Source of the DNA: CAXPZW01 sp964221845
Lineage (GTDB): Bacteria > Bacteroidota > Bacteroidia > Flavobacteriales_D > Sanyastnellaceae
Length of the DNA: 64,000 bases
NCBI GenBank assembly: GCA_964221845.1
Contig: CAXPZW010000003.1
Coordinates: forward strand, 1 to 64,000
Reading direction: 5' to 3'
The notes below the pieces were generated by a model. It saw only the letters and a program-made list of their open reading frames with translations. It searched no databases and was not told the origin of the DNA. How positions within the stretch are numbered: the first letter of the stretch is position 1; the number at the start of each line of letters is the position of its first letter. Positions 34,483-42,967 of the stretch are shown one piece after another. A program made the translations under genes and the position numbers.

Positions 34483-35454
34483 ATGGCTGAACCACAATTT
34501 GCATCCGACGCCGACGCGCTCAAGAGCCTGAGCGGCAAGTACCACGAACTCCGCACCGAAATCGGCAAAGTCATTGTCGGCCAGGAGCATGTCATCCGCG
34601 ATCTGCTGATCAGCATTTTCGGCAACGGCCACTGCCTGCTGGTAGGGGTGCCTGGGCTGGCAAAAACCCTGCTGGTCAACACCATCTCGGACGCATTGGG
34701 ACTCAGCTTCAACCGCATCCAGTTCACCCCGGATTTGATGCCATCGGACATCATTGGGTCTGAGATCCTGGATGAGAACCGCAAGTTTCGTTTTGTCAAA
34801 GGCCCGCTGTTCTCCAATATCATCCTGGCCGATGAGATCAACCGTACCCCGCCCAAGACCCAGTCGGCGCTGCTGGAAGCCATGCAGGAGCGCGCGGTGA
34901 CCGCAGCAGGAAACCGCTACGAATTGGACCGTCCGTTCTTCGTGCTGGCGACCCAGAACCCGATTGAGCAGGAGGGAACCTACCCACTGCCAGAGGCGCA
35001 GTTGGACCGTTTCATGTTCAACATTTGGGTAGACTACCCCACGTTTGAAGAGGAAGTGTCGGTGGTGAAGCAAACCACTGTAGATGCTACCGCTCAGGTG
35101 AATCCCGTGATTTCTGGAGAAGAGATCACCTTCTACCAAAAGCTCATCCGCCGCATGCCCATCGCCGACAACGTGGTGGAATACGCGGTAGGCTTGACTG
35201 CAAAAACCCGTCCAGCGGGTGACCGCTCGCCGCAAATGGTCAAGGACTTTCTCTCATGGGGAGCCGGCCCACGTGCGTCGCAATACTTGGTCATTGGCGC
35301 CAAGGTGCACGCTGCGGTCAACGGCAAGTTCTCACCGGACATCGAAGACGTACAAGCAGTCGCTCTGCCTATCCTGCGCCACCGTATTGTGCGCAACTAC
35401 AAGGCCGAGGCCGAAGGTTACTCCATCGAACGCATCGTTCAGGAACTGCTCTGA
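34483..35454 (+). CDS. MoxR family AAA+ ATPase
   Basis: A 323-residue ATPase. ATG 34483 gives MAEPQFASDADALKSL; a frame open further upstream overlaps the SurA gene and is unlikely. Walker A is GVPGLAKT at residues 55-62, Walker B IILADEINR with Asp117-Glu118, then sensor FFVLATQNPIEQEGTYPLPEAQ and arginine-finger LDRFMFNIWVDYP. MoxR proteins act as chaperones for metal or complex insertion, usually beside DUF58/BatA genes; here they are absent and a MutS-related gene follows 3 bp later. Confidence 0.92.
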   Translation: MAEPQFASDADALKSLSGKYHELRTEIGKVIVGQEHVIRDLLISIFGNGHCLLVGVPGLAKTLLVNTISDALGLSFNRIQFTPDLMPSDIIGSEILDENRKFRFVKGPLFSNIILADEINRTPPKTQSALLEAMQERAVTAAGNRYELDRPFFVLATQNPIEQEGTYPLPEAQLDRFMFNIWVDYPTFEEEVSVVKQTTVDATAQVNPVISGEEITFYQKLIRRMPIADNVVEYAVGLTAKTRPAGDRSPQMVKDFLSWGAGPRASQYLVIGAKVHAAVNGKFSPDIEDVQAVALPILRHRIVRNYKAEAEGYSIERIVQELL

Positions 35455-35457
35455 TCC

Positions 35458-37236
35458 ATGCCGGTTCCGGCAGCCGCTTTCTTTCAACACGCCCACGAGC
35501 ACGCCAAGCTTGAGGATGCCCGTTTGAGCGCCCAACTCCGTTTGTGGGGATGGATCCGCTTTGGTGCCTTTGTGCTTGCCGTTTTGTTTGCGACAGGTGT
35601 GATGGGCGTGTCCAGTCCTTTCCGTTGGGTGCTTGTCTTGTTGAGCATCGTGGGATTTGGAGCTTCCATTTTGACCTACCGCCGCCGCGAGGTGGCCAGG
35701 GATCGCGCCCGTGCTCAAGCCACGTTGTCTGCCGCACAGCTCGATAGTATTGCCGGCAACCACGACCGTTGGGATGCGGGCGAGGCCTTTATGGACCCAG
35801 GTCACGCGTTTGCAGCCGATCTGGACGTGTTTGGACCGCATTCGGTGTTCCGCATGCTCAACCGCACGTTTTTGGACGAGGGGCGCCGCTTGCTTGCCGC
35901 ACGCCTGACCCAGTGGCAAACCGATCCCGAAGAGATTGTACGTCAGCAGCGCGCGGTGAAAGCCCTTGCTCAGGACTTGCAGTGGTGTTTGGAGCTGATC
36001 ACCGACACCAATTTGGCAGCGAGCACCCAGTCATCAACCGACCAATTGAAGCGCTGGGCGGCCTCAGGAAACGCGCAACAGCGCCGGGGCATCTACCGCG
36101 TCTTGCACTTGGTGATTCCTGTATACAGCTTAGCTGTCATTCTTTGTGGGGTCTTTGGCGTGTTGACCGGAGGGCTGACCAGCATCTTGGTGCTGCTGCC
36201 ACTGGTATTTGTAGGCGCGCACTTGGCGCGCACCCAAGAGGTGTCCGGCCAATTAGGCAAACAGCACGCAGCCTTGCTCGGACTGAGTGGTGTGCTGGAC
36301 CGCTTGGCCGAAGCTCCGGAAGATGGGGAGGTGCTGGCCGGATTGCGTCAGCAGGCGAAAGGGGCCGGAGATGCACTTCGAAAGCTGTCCTCCATTGCCA
36401 ATGCCTTTGACAATCGCCACAACCTGCTTGTGGCTGTGGTGTTCAACCTGTTGGCCGGTTGGGATTTCTGGTGCCTCAAACGTCTGGAAGACTGGCACCA
36501 AGAGCACGGCGCGCACATGGACACTTGGTTGGGCGCATTGGCCCAAGGCGAGGTGTTGACCAGCTTGGGGTTGTTTGCTGCTTCGCAGCCCGGATTGACC
36601 TGGCCGAAACCTACCTCCGAAGGCATGGTGCAAGCCCAAGGGTTGGGCCATCCCATGCTCGATCCCGACGTACGCGTGTGCAATGACTTTGGCTTGGACC
36701 CGAACGGTTTCAGCATTGTGACCGGTGCCAACATGGCGGGCAAGAGCACCTTCTTGCGTACCCTTGGCGTGAACTTGGTGTTGGCACAAATGGGAGCGCC
36801 GGTAGTGGCGCAGTCATTTACCTTCCGCTCGGTACCGCTGTTCAGTTCCATGCGCACCACCGACGCCTTGGAGGACAACGCCAGCTACTTCTACGCGGAA
36901 TTGCGCCGCTTGCAAATCTTGGTCGAGCACTTGGAGTCGGGGCAGGAGTTGTTTGTCATTCTGGACGAAATCCTCAAAGGCACCAACTCCAAAGACAAAG
37001 CCGAAGGCAGCCGTAAATTCCTGGAAAAGCTGACCCGCCTACCGGCCTCTGGGGTGATCGCTACCCACGACTTGTCGCTCTGCGTAGTGGCCGACAGCTA
37101 CCCGCAGGTGCGCAACCTGTTCTTCGATGTGACCATCGGTACCGATGACCTGGACTTTGACTACGTCCTCAGAGACGGGGTCTGCGCCAACATGAACGCG
37201 ACGTTCTTGATGGACAAGATGGGGATCACCAAGTAG
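35458..37236 (+). CDS. membrane-anchored MutS-related ATPase
   Basis: A 592-residue protein with only the back half of MutS. Two hydrophobic segments lie at about residues 33-52 and 56-73, and another pair near 219-262, so the protein looks membrane-bound, unlike true MutS. The C-terminal ATPase has Walker A TGANMAGKSTFLRTLG around residues 423-431 and Walker B FVILDEILKGTNSKD (Asp503-Glu504), then GVIATHDLSL. The mismatch-recognition domain I and the Smr domain of MutS2 are missing. It belongs to a MutS-like group common in Bacteroidota; a role in mismatch repair should not be assumed. It is convergent with the ParE-like gene 2 bp away. Confidence 0.82.
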   Translation: MPVPAAAFFQHAHEHAKLEDARLSAQLRLWGWIRFGAFVLAVLFATGVMGVSSPFRWVLVLLSIVGFGASILTYRRREVARDRARAQATLSAAQLDSIAGNHDRWDAGEAFMDPGHAFAADLDVFGPHSVFRMLNRTFLDEGRRLLAARLTQWQTDPEEIVRQQRAVKALAQDLQWCLELITDTNLAASTQSSTDQLKRWAASGNAQQRRGIYRVLHLVIPVYSLAVILCGVFGVLTGGLTSILVLLPLVFVGAHLARTQEVSGQLGKQHAALLGLSGVLDRLAEAPEDGEVLAGLRQQAKGAGDALRKLSSIANAFDNRHNLLVAVVFNLLAGWDFWCLKRLEDWHQEHGAHMDTWLGALAQGEVLTSLGLFAASQPGLTWPKPTSEGMVQAQGLGHPMLDPDVRVCNDFGLDPNGFSIVTGANMAGKSTFLRTLGVNLVLAQMGAPVVAQSFTFRSVPLFSSMRTTDALEDNASYFYAELRRLQILVEHLESGQELFVILDEILKGTNSKDKAEGSRKFLEKLTRLPASGVIATHDLSLCVVADSYPQVRNLFFDVTIGTDDLDFDYVLRDGVCANMNATFLMDKMGITK

Positions 37237-37238
37237 GA

Positions 37239-37547
37239 TCAGATCAGCTGGTGCCCGAACATATCCATGCGACCGTGAAGCACACGTACGACGCGCACTC
37301 CTCTTGGCTGGATGTGGTGGAAGATGACGTGTTCGCGATGGATCAAACTGCGTAATTCGCTGCGAATTTCTGAGCGTTCCCTGCCCAAGTAGGGGTTGGC
37401 CTTCAAGGCGTCAAAAGCGGTTTGAAACGAGCCTAAGTATTCCAGTGCTTGGGTATGTCCGTGCGCGCGCTGGGTGTACTCAAAAATGGCCTCCAAATCG
37501 GAGTCGGCGGGTTGGGAGAGCACCAGCCCATACTGCATGTCACGCAT
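37239..37547 (-). CDS. RelE/ParE family toxin
   Basis: A 102-residue protein with the ParE pattern: MQYGLVLSQPADSDLEAIFEYT at the N-terminus, YLGRERSEIRSELRSLIHREHVIFHH in the core and VRVVRVLHGRMDMFGHQL at the end, where R-V-L-H-G-R-M-D is the usual final strand. ParE toxins inhibit gyrase; RelE relatives cleave mRNA, so the exact activity is open. It overlaps the antitoxin gene by 8 bp, antitoxin first, as usual for this class. Confidence 0.88.
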   Translation of the reverse strand: MRDMQYGLVLSQPADSDLEAIFEYTQRAHGHTQALEYLGSFQTAFDALKANPYLGRERSEIRSELRSLIHREHVIFHHIQPRGVRVVRVLHGRMDMFGHQLI

Positions 37548-37782
37548 CTGAGCTGCCCTGATGTTTGCGTTTCTCGCTCAGAATGTCATTCAGACTGCGT
37601 GTGGAATCTGGAGCGTTCCAACCGTGGGCGATGGCGGCGTGCAAGTCGTCCACCACCTTCATGCGGTAAAGTTGATGCAGACGCAGGGCATCGCGCACCA
37701 ATTCGCTGGCATTTTGGTAATCTCCGGTTTGAATCTGTTCGGAGATGTAGGCTTTTTGTTTGTCGGTGAGGCTTACATTCAT
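37540..37782 (-). CDS. ParD-like antitoxin
   Basis: An 80-residue protein starting MNVSLTDKQKAYISEQIQTG; ATG 37782 is chosen because it gives the exact ParD N-terminus, whereas the longer frame to 37830 adds unrelated residues. The ribbon-helix-helix segment continues with DYQNASELVRDALRLHQLY, then an acidic/flexible C-terminus that should bind the toxin. It lies first in the toxin-antitoxin operon and likely represses it. A 66-bp gap separates it from the divergent permease gene. Confidence 0.88.
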   Translation of the reverse strand: MNVSLTDKQKAYISEQIQTGDYQNASELVRDALRLHQLYRMKVVDDLHAAIAHGWNAPDSTRSLNDILSEKRKHQGSSDA

Positions 37783-37786
37783 GGGC

Positions 37787-37816
37787 TTGGATTGCCACAA
37801 TAAGGTACTGTCTTTG
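37787..37816 (+). promoter_or_regulatory. putative promoter of the TSUP permease gene
   Basis: TTG (37787-37789), a 19-bp spacer, and TGTCTTTG (37809-37816; one base off TAnnTTTG), 32 bp before the ATG at 37849. It lies in the gap shared with the divergent antitoxin gene. Confidence 0.4.
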
Positions 37817-37848
37817 TCGATATTTAGCAAATAACAGCATTCGATCTC

Positions 37849-38574
37849 ATGGACTTCGCCCTGCTCTTCGCTCTTGGAGCCGCTGCTTTTGCGTTCAGCA
37901 CCATTGCTGGCGGAGGAGGTGCGCTACTGTTGGGGGCCACGGCACACCACATCACCGGCGTAGAGCGGATTGTCCAGGTCGTGCACCTGACCAACTTCAT
38001 TGGCCGGCCTACGCGCATGCTGCTGTTCTGGAAGCACGTCCGGTGGGAAACCGTTGTGTGGTTTGTCCCCGCGGCATGGATTGGCAGTTGGTTGGGCGTG
38101 CGCCTGTTTGTGGAGATCGAAGCAGAATGGCTACGGCTCGTGCTCGGCGGCTTCTTGTTGACCACTCCGTTTCAATTCCGTTTTGGCAAAAGCAGGCGGT
38201 CCTTTCACATGCCGCTGTGGGGCTTTGCACCACTCGGGTTGGTGGTGGCAGCCACCAGCTCCTTGGTGGGGGCTACAGGTGCAGTGCTGAATGTCTTCTA
38301 CTTCAACTACGGACTTACCAAGGAGCATTTGGTGGGTACCAAAGCGGTCAACAGCTTCCTGGTATCCATTGTGCAGTTGAGTGCTTACCTGTACTACGGG
38401 GCGTGGGATGAACACATCTGGGGCTACGGCCTGGCGCTGGGCTGCGGCGCCATTTTGGGCAACGTGTTGGGCAAACGCTGGCTCAAGCGATTTTCCAACG
38501 TGGGCTTCCAGCGACTGGCCCTGGCGGTGATGGTCGTAAGCGGCGTGCTGCTCATTGTTGGATACTTCCGCTAG
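37849..38574 (+). CDS. TauE/SafE (TSUP) family sulfite/anion permease
   Basis: A 241-residue membrane protein with seven to eight hydrophobic segments. It has the TSUP start FALGAAAFAFSTIAGGGGALLL (glycine-rich first repeat) and its second-half counterpart VVAATSSLVGATGAVLNVFYF. The family exports or imports sulfite, sulfoacetate, or other small anions; substrate is not predictable. It is monocistronic or leads into the short broken gene 61 bp downstream. Confidence 0.85.
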   Translation: MDFALLFALGAAAFAFSTIAGGGGALLLGATAHHITGVERIVQVVHLTNFIGRPTRMLLFWKHVRWETVVWFVPAAWIGSWLGVRLFVEIEAEWLRLVLGGFLLTTPFQFRFGKSRRSFHMPLWGFAPLGLVVAATSSLVGATGAVLNVFYFNYGLTKEHLVGTKAVNSFLVSIVQLSAYLYYGAWDEHIWGYGLALGCGAILGNVLGKRWLKRFSNVGFQRLALAVMVVSGVLLIVGYFR

Positions 38575-38635
38575 GACCGTCAGCGAATCCGTACAGGACC
38601 GTTTTGCGTACCCCAAGCAGAACAACCTCCCACCT

Positions 38636-39148
38636 ATGCTTAAAACTGTAGGATGGGCCCTTTGCGTAGCTGCCGCGGGCCTCGTGGGCAAAAAGCCCAT
38701 CGACACCCAGCATTTCCTCATCCACGGCAACGTGTATGAGATCGACCCTGTCCAAAACGCCCAGCACGATGCGAACGATACCCGCGTCATCGTGTACAAG
38801 GACGGCGAAATCTACGTGGCCTTCAACACCGATGAAGAAGGCGAATACCTCTTCCACCCGCCCATCTGAGAAAACTACACGTTGGAATTTGGCGGGGACA
38901 CCTACGTCAACAAACCCATTGCGATTGACGCCACCCGCTTGAAGGAAGAAAAGAAAGGACAAGCCATCGAGCTAGACCTCGGGCTCTTCCGTTGGTATGC
39001 AGGCGTGGATTACGGGTTCTTGGATGCCCCGGTGGCCAAGTTCCAACACAGCATGGCCGATGGCTTTACAGCCAACCAAGTGCACTCCCAGCAAATGGCA
39101 CGCAAGACCATCAAGACGCTGGACGCCATCCGCTCGATGCACGAGTGA
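38636..39148 (+). pseudogene. small unknown gene interrupted by an in-frame TGA
   Basis: One continuous reading frame of 170 codons is cut by TGA at 38867-38869. The first piece (38636-38869, 77 residues) begins MLKTVGWALCVAAAGLVGKK with a hydrophobic signal-like stretch and contains HFLIHGNVYEID and RVIVYKDGEIYVAF, reminiscent of a carboxypeptidase-regulatory-like beta domain. The second (38870-39148, 92 residues) continues in the same frame with NYTLEFGGDTYVNKPIAID, completing that fold, then a helical tail. A single substitution restores the frame. A sequencing error or recent nonsense mutation is most likely; selenocysteine is unlikely since no SECIS-like hairpin was recognised. No function can be named. 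Confidence 0.65.
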
Positions 39149-39178
39149 GGCGTCTGCCTTAGAGTTAAACTGAAGGCC

Positions 39179-39210
39179 GCATTCCTGCACGCAGGGATGC
39201 AGCTTTTCTT
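39179..39210 (+). terminator. intrinsic terminator after the broken gene
   Basis: GCATTCCTGC (39179-39188) pairs with GCAGGGATGC (39191-39200) with one wobble, then AGCTTTTCTT follows on the plus strand. It lies 31 bp after the 39148 stop, between convergent genes. Confidence 0.6.
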
Positions 39211-39217
39211 GTGGGAA

Positions 39218-39670
39218 TCAGCTGCCCAGGAGGCGCTTGACCACCTCAGAGATGCGCTTGCCGTCGGCTTTGCCAGCGAGGGCGCCTGAAGCCTTGCCCA
39301 TCACTTTGCCCATGTCGGCCATGGAGCTGGCACCGAGGTCAGTGATGAAGCCTTGTACGGCGGCCTCCAAGTCGGCGTCGCTCATTTGCTCGGGCAGGTA
39401 CTCTTTGATGATTTCGGCCTGGGCGAGTTCCTCGGCTTGGAGGTCTTCGCGGCCTTGTTCGCCGTAGATGGTAGCGGCGTCCATGCGTTGCTTGTAGAGC
39501 TTGTTGAGGATCTTCTGGCCTACGGCATCGTCCACGTTGCCATCGCCGCCTTCCTTGGTCATTTCCAGCATGAGCTTGGATTTGATGTCGCGCAGCGCAG
39601 CGAGACGTTCCTTGTTACGGGCTTTCATGGCCGCTTTGATGTCGGCTGTGATTTGATCGGTCAGTGCCAT
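39218..39670 (-). CDS. GatB/YqeY domain protein
   Basis: A 150-residue helical protein starting MALTDQITADIKAAMKARNK, the standard YqeY opening, with LAALRDIKSKLMLEMTKEGG and EEELAQAEIIKEYLPEQMSD-like segments (residues 75-100). YqeY resembles the tail domain of GatB that touches tRNA; its cellular role is uncertain. It follows ftsZ in many Bacteroidota. A promoter lies just upstream, after the ftsZ terminator, so it can be transcribed independently. Confidence 0.92.
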   Translation of the reverse strand: MALTDQITADIKAAMKARNKERLAALRDIKSKLMLEMTKEGGDGNVDDAVGQKILNKLYKQRMDAATIYGEQGREDLQAEELAQAEIIKEYLPEQMSDADLEAAVQGFITDLGASSMADMGKVMGKASGALAGKADGKRISEVVKRLLGS

Positions 39671-39686
39671 CGGTCAGAATTTTGGG

Positions 39687-39716
39687 TAAAGCTACTGAAT
39701 GCCCGATTTGGGGCAA
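39687..39716 (-). promoter_or_regulatory. promoter of the yqeY-type gene
   Basis: On the minus strand TTG (39716-39714), a 19-bp spacer, and TAGCTTTA (39694-39687; one base off TAnnTTTG), 16 bp before the ATG. The -33 element lies at the end of the ftsZ terminator's T-tract. Confidence 0.5.
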
Positions 39717-39743
39717 AAGAAAAGCCGCATGCGGTCATGCGGC
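39715..39743 (-). terminator. intrinsic terminator of the dcw operon after ftsZ
   Basis: GCCGCATG and CATGCGGC (39724-39743) form a perfect 8-bp stem with a four-base loop, followed on the minus strand by TTTTCTTTTG. It starts 38 bp after the ftsZ stop. Confidence 0.75.
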
Positions 39744-39781
39744 GTTTCTGCTTGTTATGCCTAGTACTTACAGGAGAATGA

Positions 39782-41506
39782 CTAGTCAACGTTGTCGTGC
39801 AGGAATGGGTTGTTGTCTCGCAGTTTCATTTCCTTCTCTCCTTCAGCGTTCTCTTCTTCGTTTAGCGAGTAGCGCGATACGCTGCTTTCGCTGCTGTGCG
39901 GGGTGTTGTCCAGGGCTACGCCTCGGCGCTTGTAGGCCGGCTCGCTTTCCAGGTCGGTCAAGCCCGAGGGGGTCTTGAGCTTCATGGTCAGTTCGCGGAT
40001 GCGTTGCTCGCGTTCTTTGTTGCGGGCTGCCAGTTCCTCACGCGGAGGACGGTCTTCCACCACATGATTGTCGCGGGCAGGAATTTCGGTGAATTTGAGG
40101 GCGTCGGCCTCGCGGTTGAGGTCTTCGTTCTCAATGGCGTCGTCCAAGGTGAAGCGCTCGCCCAGTGCAGGGGCGGCCGGTTCGGCTGGAGAATCGGCTT
40201 CCATTTTGAGGGAGTCTTCTACCTCAGGGGCCGCTTCTGCGAAGAGGTCTGGAGTAGCGGCCGGCTCAACCGGAGCTTCGGGCTCCACGGTTTTCAGCAC
40301 CATGTCCTCCAGTGTGTCTTCCACCTCGGGGGTGTTGATCTCCAGGGTGAAATCCGTTGTGGGTGCTTCTTGCTCCATCACCTCGGGCTCTTCCGATTTC
40401 AGGAAGGGCTCCGGAGCGGGCTCAGGGCGCACATCAGTGGTGGTGCGGGTGGGCGACTGTTGCATGCCGGTCACCTCGCGTCCCGCTGCGGGATTGAGGG
40501 GCATTTTGCGCGGCTCGCGGGCAACAGGGTTCAGGATGGCGTCTACTTCATGGCTCTTGAAGCCGGTGGCAATCACGGTGACACACAGATCCGATTCCAA
40601 GCTTTCGTCAGGACCATAACCCCAGATGACTTCGGCGCTTTGGCCGGCCTGGTCTTGGATGTAGTCGGTGATCTCCATGATCTCGTCCATCAGCACTTCG
40701 TCTGCGCCGTAGGTGATGTTGAGCAGTACGAAGGTTGCACCGGTAATGTCGTCGTCGTTGAGCAGTGGTGACTCCAAAGCGTCTTGCACCGCACGGATCG
40801 AACGGCCCTCCCCAGAGGCACTTCCAGATCCCATGATGGCCCTGCCGGATTCGCGCATAACGGTGTTGACATCGTTCATATCCACGTTGATTTCACCGGT
40901 GAGGGTGATGACCTCAGCAATGCCTTTGGCAGCAGTGCAGAGGACTTCATCGGCGTGACCGAAGGCTTTGCCCAGGGTCAGGTTGCCGTAAAGTTCGCGG
41001 AGCCTATCGTTTTTGATGATCAGCAGGGTATCTACCGCATCGCGCATCTCGCGCAGGCCTTCACCGGCTTGCTGCATACGCTTGCGTCCCTCGAACATGA
41101 AGGGAACCGTAACTATACCAACAGTCAGGATGCCCAACTCGCGGGCAGCTTGAGCGATGATGGGTGCTGCACCGGTACCGGTACCTCCGCCCATACCTGC
41201 GGTTACAAATACCATGGTGGTATTGGCGCCGATCAGTGCTTTGACCTCTTCCAAGGTCTCTACTGCTGCGTTGCGTCCGACTTCAGGGATGGATCCTGCC
41301 CCACGGCCCTCGGTCAGGGTCGCGCCCAGTTGCACCTTGATGGGTACAGGGCTGTTGTCCAACGCTTGGGCATCGGTGTTGCAGATGATGAAATCCACAC
41401 CTTTGATGCCTTGGTCATACATGTAGTTGACCGCGTTGCTTCCCCCGCCTCCTACCCCGATCACTTTGATCATCGCGTTGTGTTCCTTCGGCAAATCGAA
41501 TCGCAT
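39782..41506 (-). CDS. ftsZ: cell division GTPase FtsZ
   Basis: A 574-residue tubulin homologue that forms the Z-ring. The GTPase domain starts IKVIGVGGGGSNAVNYM, has the tubulin signature GGGTGTGAAP at 106-114, and the T7 loop MNDVNTVMRESGRAIMGSG. After about residue 330 comes a long linker rich in Glu, Pro and Ala, as in other Bacteroidota, ending in a conserved C-terminal peptide (NNPFLHDNVD) that should bind FtsA. It is last in the dcw order and has its own terminator. The 198-bp gap to ftsA may hold an extra promoter, none of which matches TAnnTTTG. Confidence 0.97.
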   Translation of the reverse strand: MRFDLPKEHNAMIKVIGVGGGGSNAVNYMYDQGIKGVDFIICNTDAQALDNSPVPIKVQLGATLTEGRGAGSIPEVGRNAAVETLEEVKALIGANTTMVFVTAGMGGGTGTGAAPIIAQAARELGILTVGIVTVPFMFEGRKRMQQAGEGLREMRDAVDTLLIIKNDRLRELYGNLTLGKAFGHADEVLCTAAKGIAEVITLTGEINVDMNDVNTVMRESGRAIMGSGSASGEGRSIRAVQDALESPLLNDDDITGATFVLLNITYGADEVLMDEIMEITDYIQDQAGQSAEVIWGYGPDESLESDLCVTVIATGFKSHEVDAILNPVAREPRKMPLNPAAGREVTGMQQSPTRTTTDVRPEPAPEPFLKSEEPEVMEQEAPTTDFTLEINTPEVEDTLEDMVLKTVEPEAPVEPAATPDLFAEAAPEVEDSLKMEADSPAEPAAPALGERFTLDDAIENEDLNREADALKFTEIPARDNHVVEDRPPREELAARNKEREQRIRELTMKLKTPSGLTDLESEPAYKRRGVALDNTPHSSESSVSRYSLNEEENAEGEKEMKLRDNNPFLHDNVD

Positions 41507-41704
41507 GTTTTTCGTGTTTGAGGATGGGCGAAGGGGAAATCATGCGCGCGGAGCAGGTTGATTTCCAAGTGATGCTTCACCCAAGGTTCAGTGAACTAAG
41601 AAAGCCAATAATCGGCGCGAGCAGTGCGGAAGTTTTCAAAACACTTCACCGCCCGATGTTTATAACGAAAATGGTTGTAAATCGCTGTAAATCAGAGGGA
41701 AGGG
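41507..41704 (-). other. ftsA-ftsZ intergenic region
   Basis: A 198-bp gap, the longest inside the otherwise tightly packed cluster. It is AT-richer than its flanks. No open frame, strong hairpin or TAnnTTTG box was recognised on the minus strand; a separate ftsZ promoter of a different type or a long untranslated leader is possible. Confidence 0.4.
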
Positions 41705-42955
41705 CTACTCCTCTTCCGACTCAAACCACTCTTTGATGTTCTTCAAGAAGGTGTAGGCAACCTTGCGGTGGTCGGCGACGCGCTGGGCTTGCTCATTGCT
41801 GCCGGTGCTCTGGCCTTCGAGCCCGTTGATCACCAAGCCAACACCCGTTGCCAGAGAGGGGTTGATGATGTCCTCGCTCGGGGCTTTGGCCAAGTGCTCG
41901 TTGGGGAAGCCGATGCGGCAATCCAGCCCTGTGGTGTACTCAAAGAGCTGCGGCAAGTGACGCAATTGCGAACCACCCCCGGTAATGACCACTCCTCCGA
42001 TGAGCTCGTTGGCATAGCCCGAGTTTTTGATCTCGTAGTACACGTGCTCGATGATCTCTTCCATCCGGGCCTGGATGATGTTGGCCAGGTTGCGCAAGGA
42101 GATTTCCTTCGGTGCTCGGCCGCGCAGACCGGGGATGCACACAATGTCGTTTTCGTTGTTCTCCAGGGCCAACGCAGAGCCAAAGCGGGTTTTGAGCTGC
42201 TCGGCTTGGTTGCGCATGATGGTGCACCCGGATTTGATGTCTTCGGTGATCACGTTGCCGCCAAATGGAATCACCGCGGTGTGGCGGATGATGCCTTCTT
42301 GGAAGATGGCGATGTCGGTGGTGCCACCCCCGATGTCGACCAAGGCCACACCGGCTTCTTTCTCCTCATCGCTCAACACGGCGGCGCTTGAGGCCAGCGG
42401 CTCTAGGATCAACTCCTGCACGCTCAATCCGGCTTTGGCCACACAGCGGTAGATGTTCTTGGCAGCGGCAATCTGACCGGTGATGATGTGGAAGTTGGCC
42501 TCCAAACGGATGCCGCTGTGTCCACGGGGGTCTTTGATGCCGGTTTCGTTGTCGACGGTGAATTCTTGGGGAAGCACGTGGATGATCTCCTCTCCGGGAA
42601 GCATGACCAGCTTGTTCATGTTCTCCACCAGGTTGTCGATGTCGTACTGGGTGATTTCCTCCTCGAGGCTGTCGCGCATGATACTGCCGCGGTGCTGCAG
42701 GCTCTTGATGTGTTGGCCGGCAATCCCCACATTGACCACGCGGATGTCCACCCCGGAAGCCTCCTCGGCCTGCTTCACAGCAAGCTGGATGGACTCCACG
42801 GTCTTGTCGATGTTGGCCACTACGCCACGACTTACCCCCAGCGACTGGCTTTTGCCCATGCCCAGGATTTCGATTTTGCCATATTCGTTCTTGCGCCCGA
42901 CCATGCAGGCGATTTTGGTTGTTCCAATGTCGAGTCCAACGATGATTTCACTCAT
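41705..42955 (-). CDS. ftsA: cell division protein FtsA
   Basis: A 416-residue actin-fold protein that tethers FtsZ to the membrane. Motifs: IIVGLDIGTTKIACMVG (phosphate 1), VALVDIGGGTTDIAIFQEG (phosphate 2) and LIGGVVITGGGSQLRHLP (adenosine loop), with the FtsA-specific 1C domain around residues 85-160. The amphipathic end KNIKEWFESEEE is where the membrane-targeting helix belongs, although it is unusually acidic. It lies 12 bp after ftsQ. Confidence 0.96.
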   Translation of the reverse strand: MSEIIVGLDIGTTKIACMVGRKNEYGKIEILGMGKSQSLGVSRGVVANIDKTVESIQLAVKQAEEASGVDIRVVNVGIAGQHIKSLQHRGSIMRDSLEEEITQYDIDNLVENMNKLVMLPGEEIIHVLPQEFTVDNETGIKDPRGHSGIRLEANFHIITGQIAAAKNIYRCVAKAGLSVQELILEPLASSAAVLSDEEKEAGVALVDIGGGTTDIAIFQEGIIRHTAVIPFGGNVITEDIKSGCTIMRNQAEQLKTRFGSALALENNENDIVCIPGLRGRAPKEISLRNLANIIQARMEEIIEHVYYEIKNSGYANELIGGVVITGGGSQLRHLPQLFEYTTGLDCRIGFPNEHLAKAPSEDIINPSLATGVGLVINGLEGQSTGSNEQAQRVADHRKVAYTFLKNIKEWFESEEE

Positions 42956-42967
42956 GATGTGCCGGTT

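Noticed and set aside
38867..38869. Selenocysteine codon
   Set aside because: No SECIS-like hairpin was recognised just downstream and no selenoprotein family matches; mutation or error is simpler.
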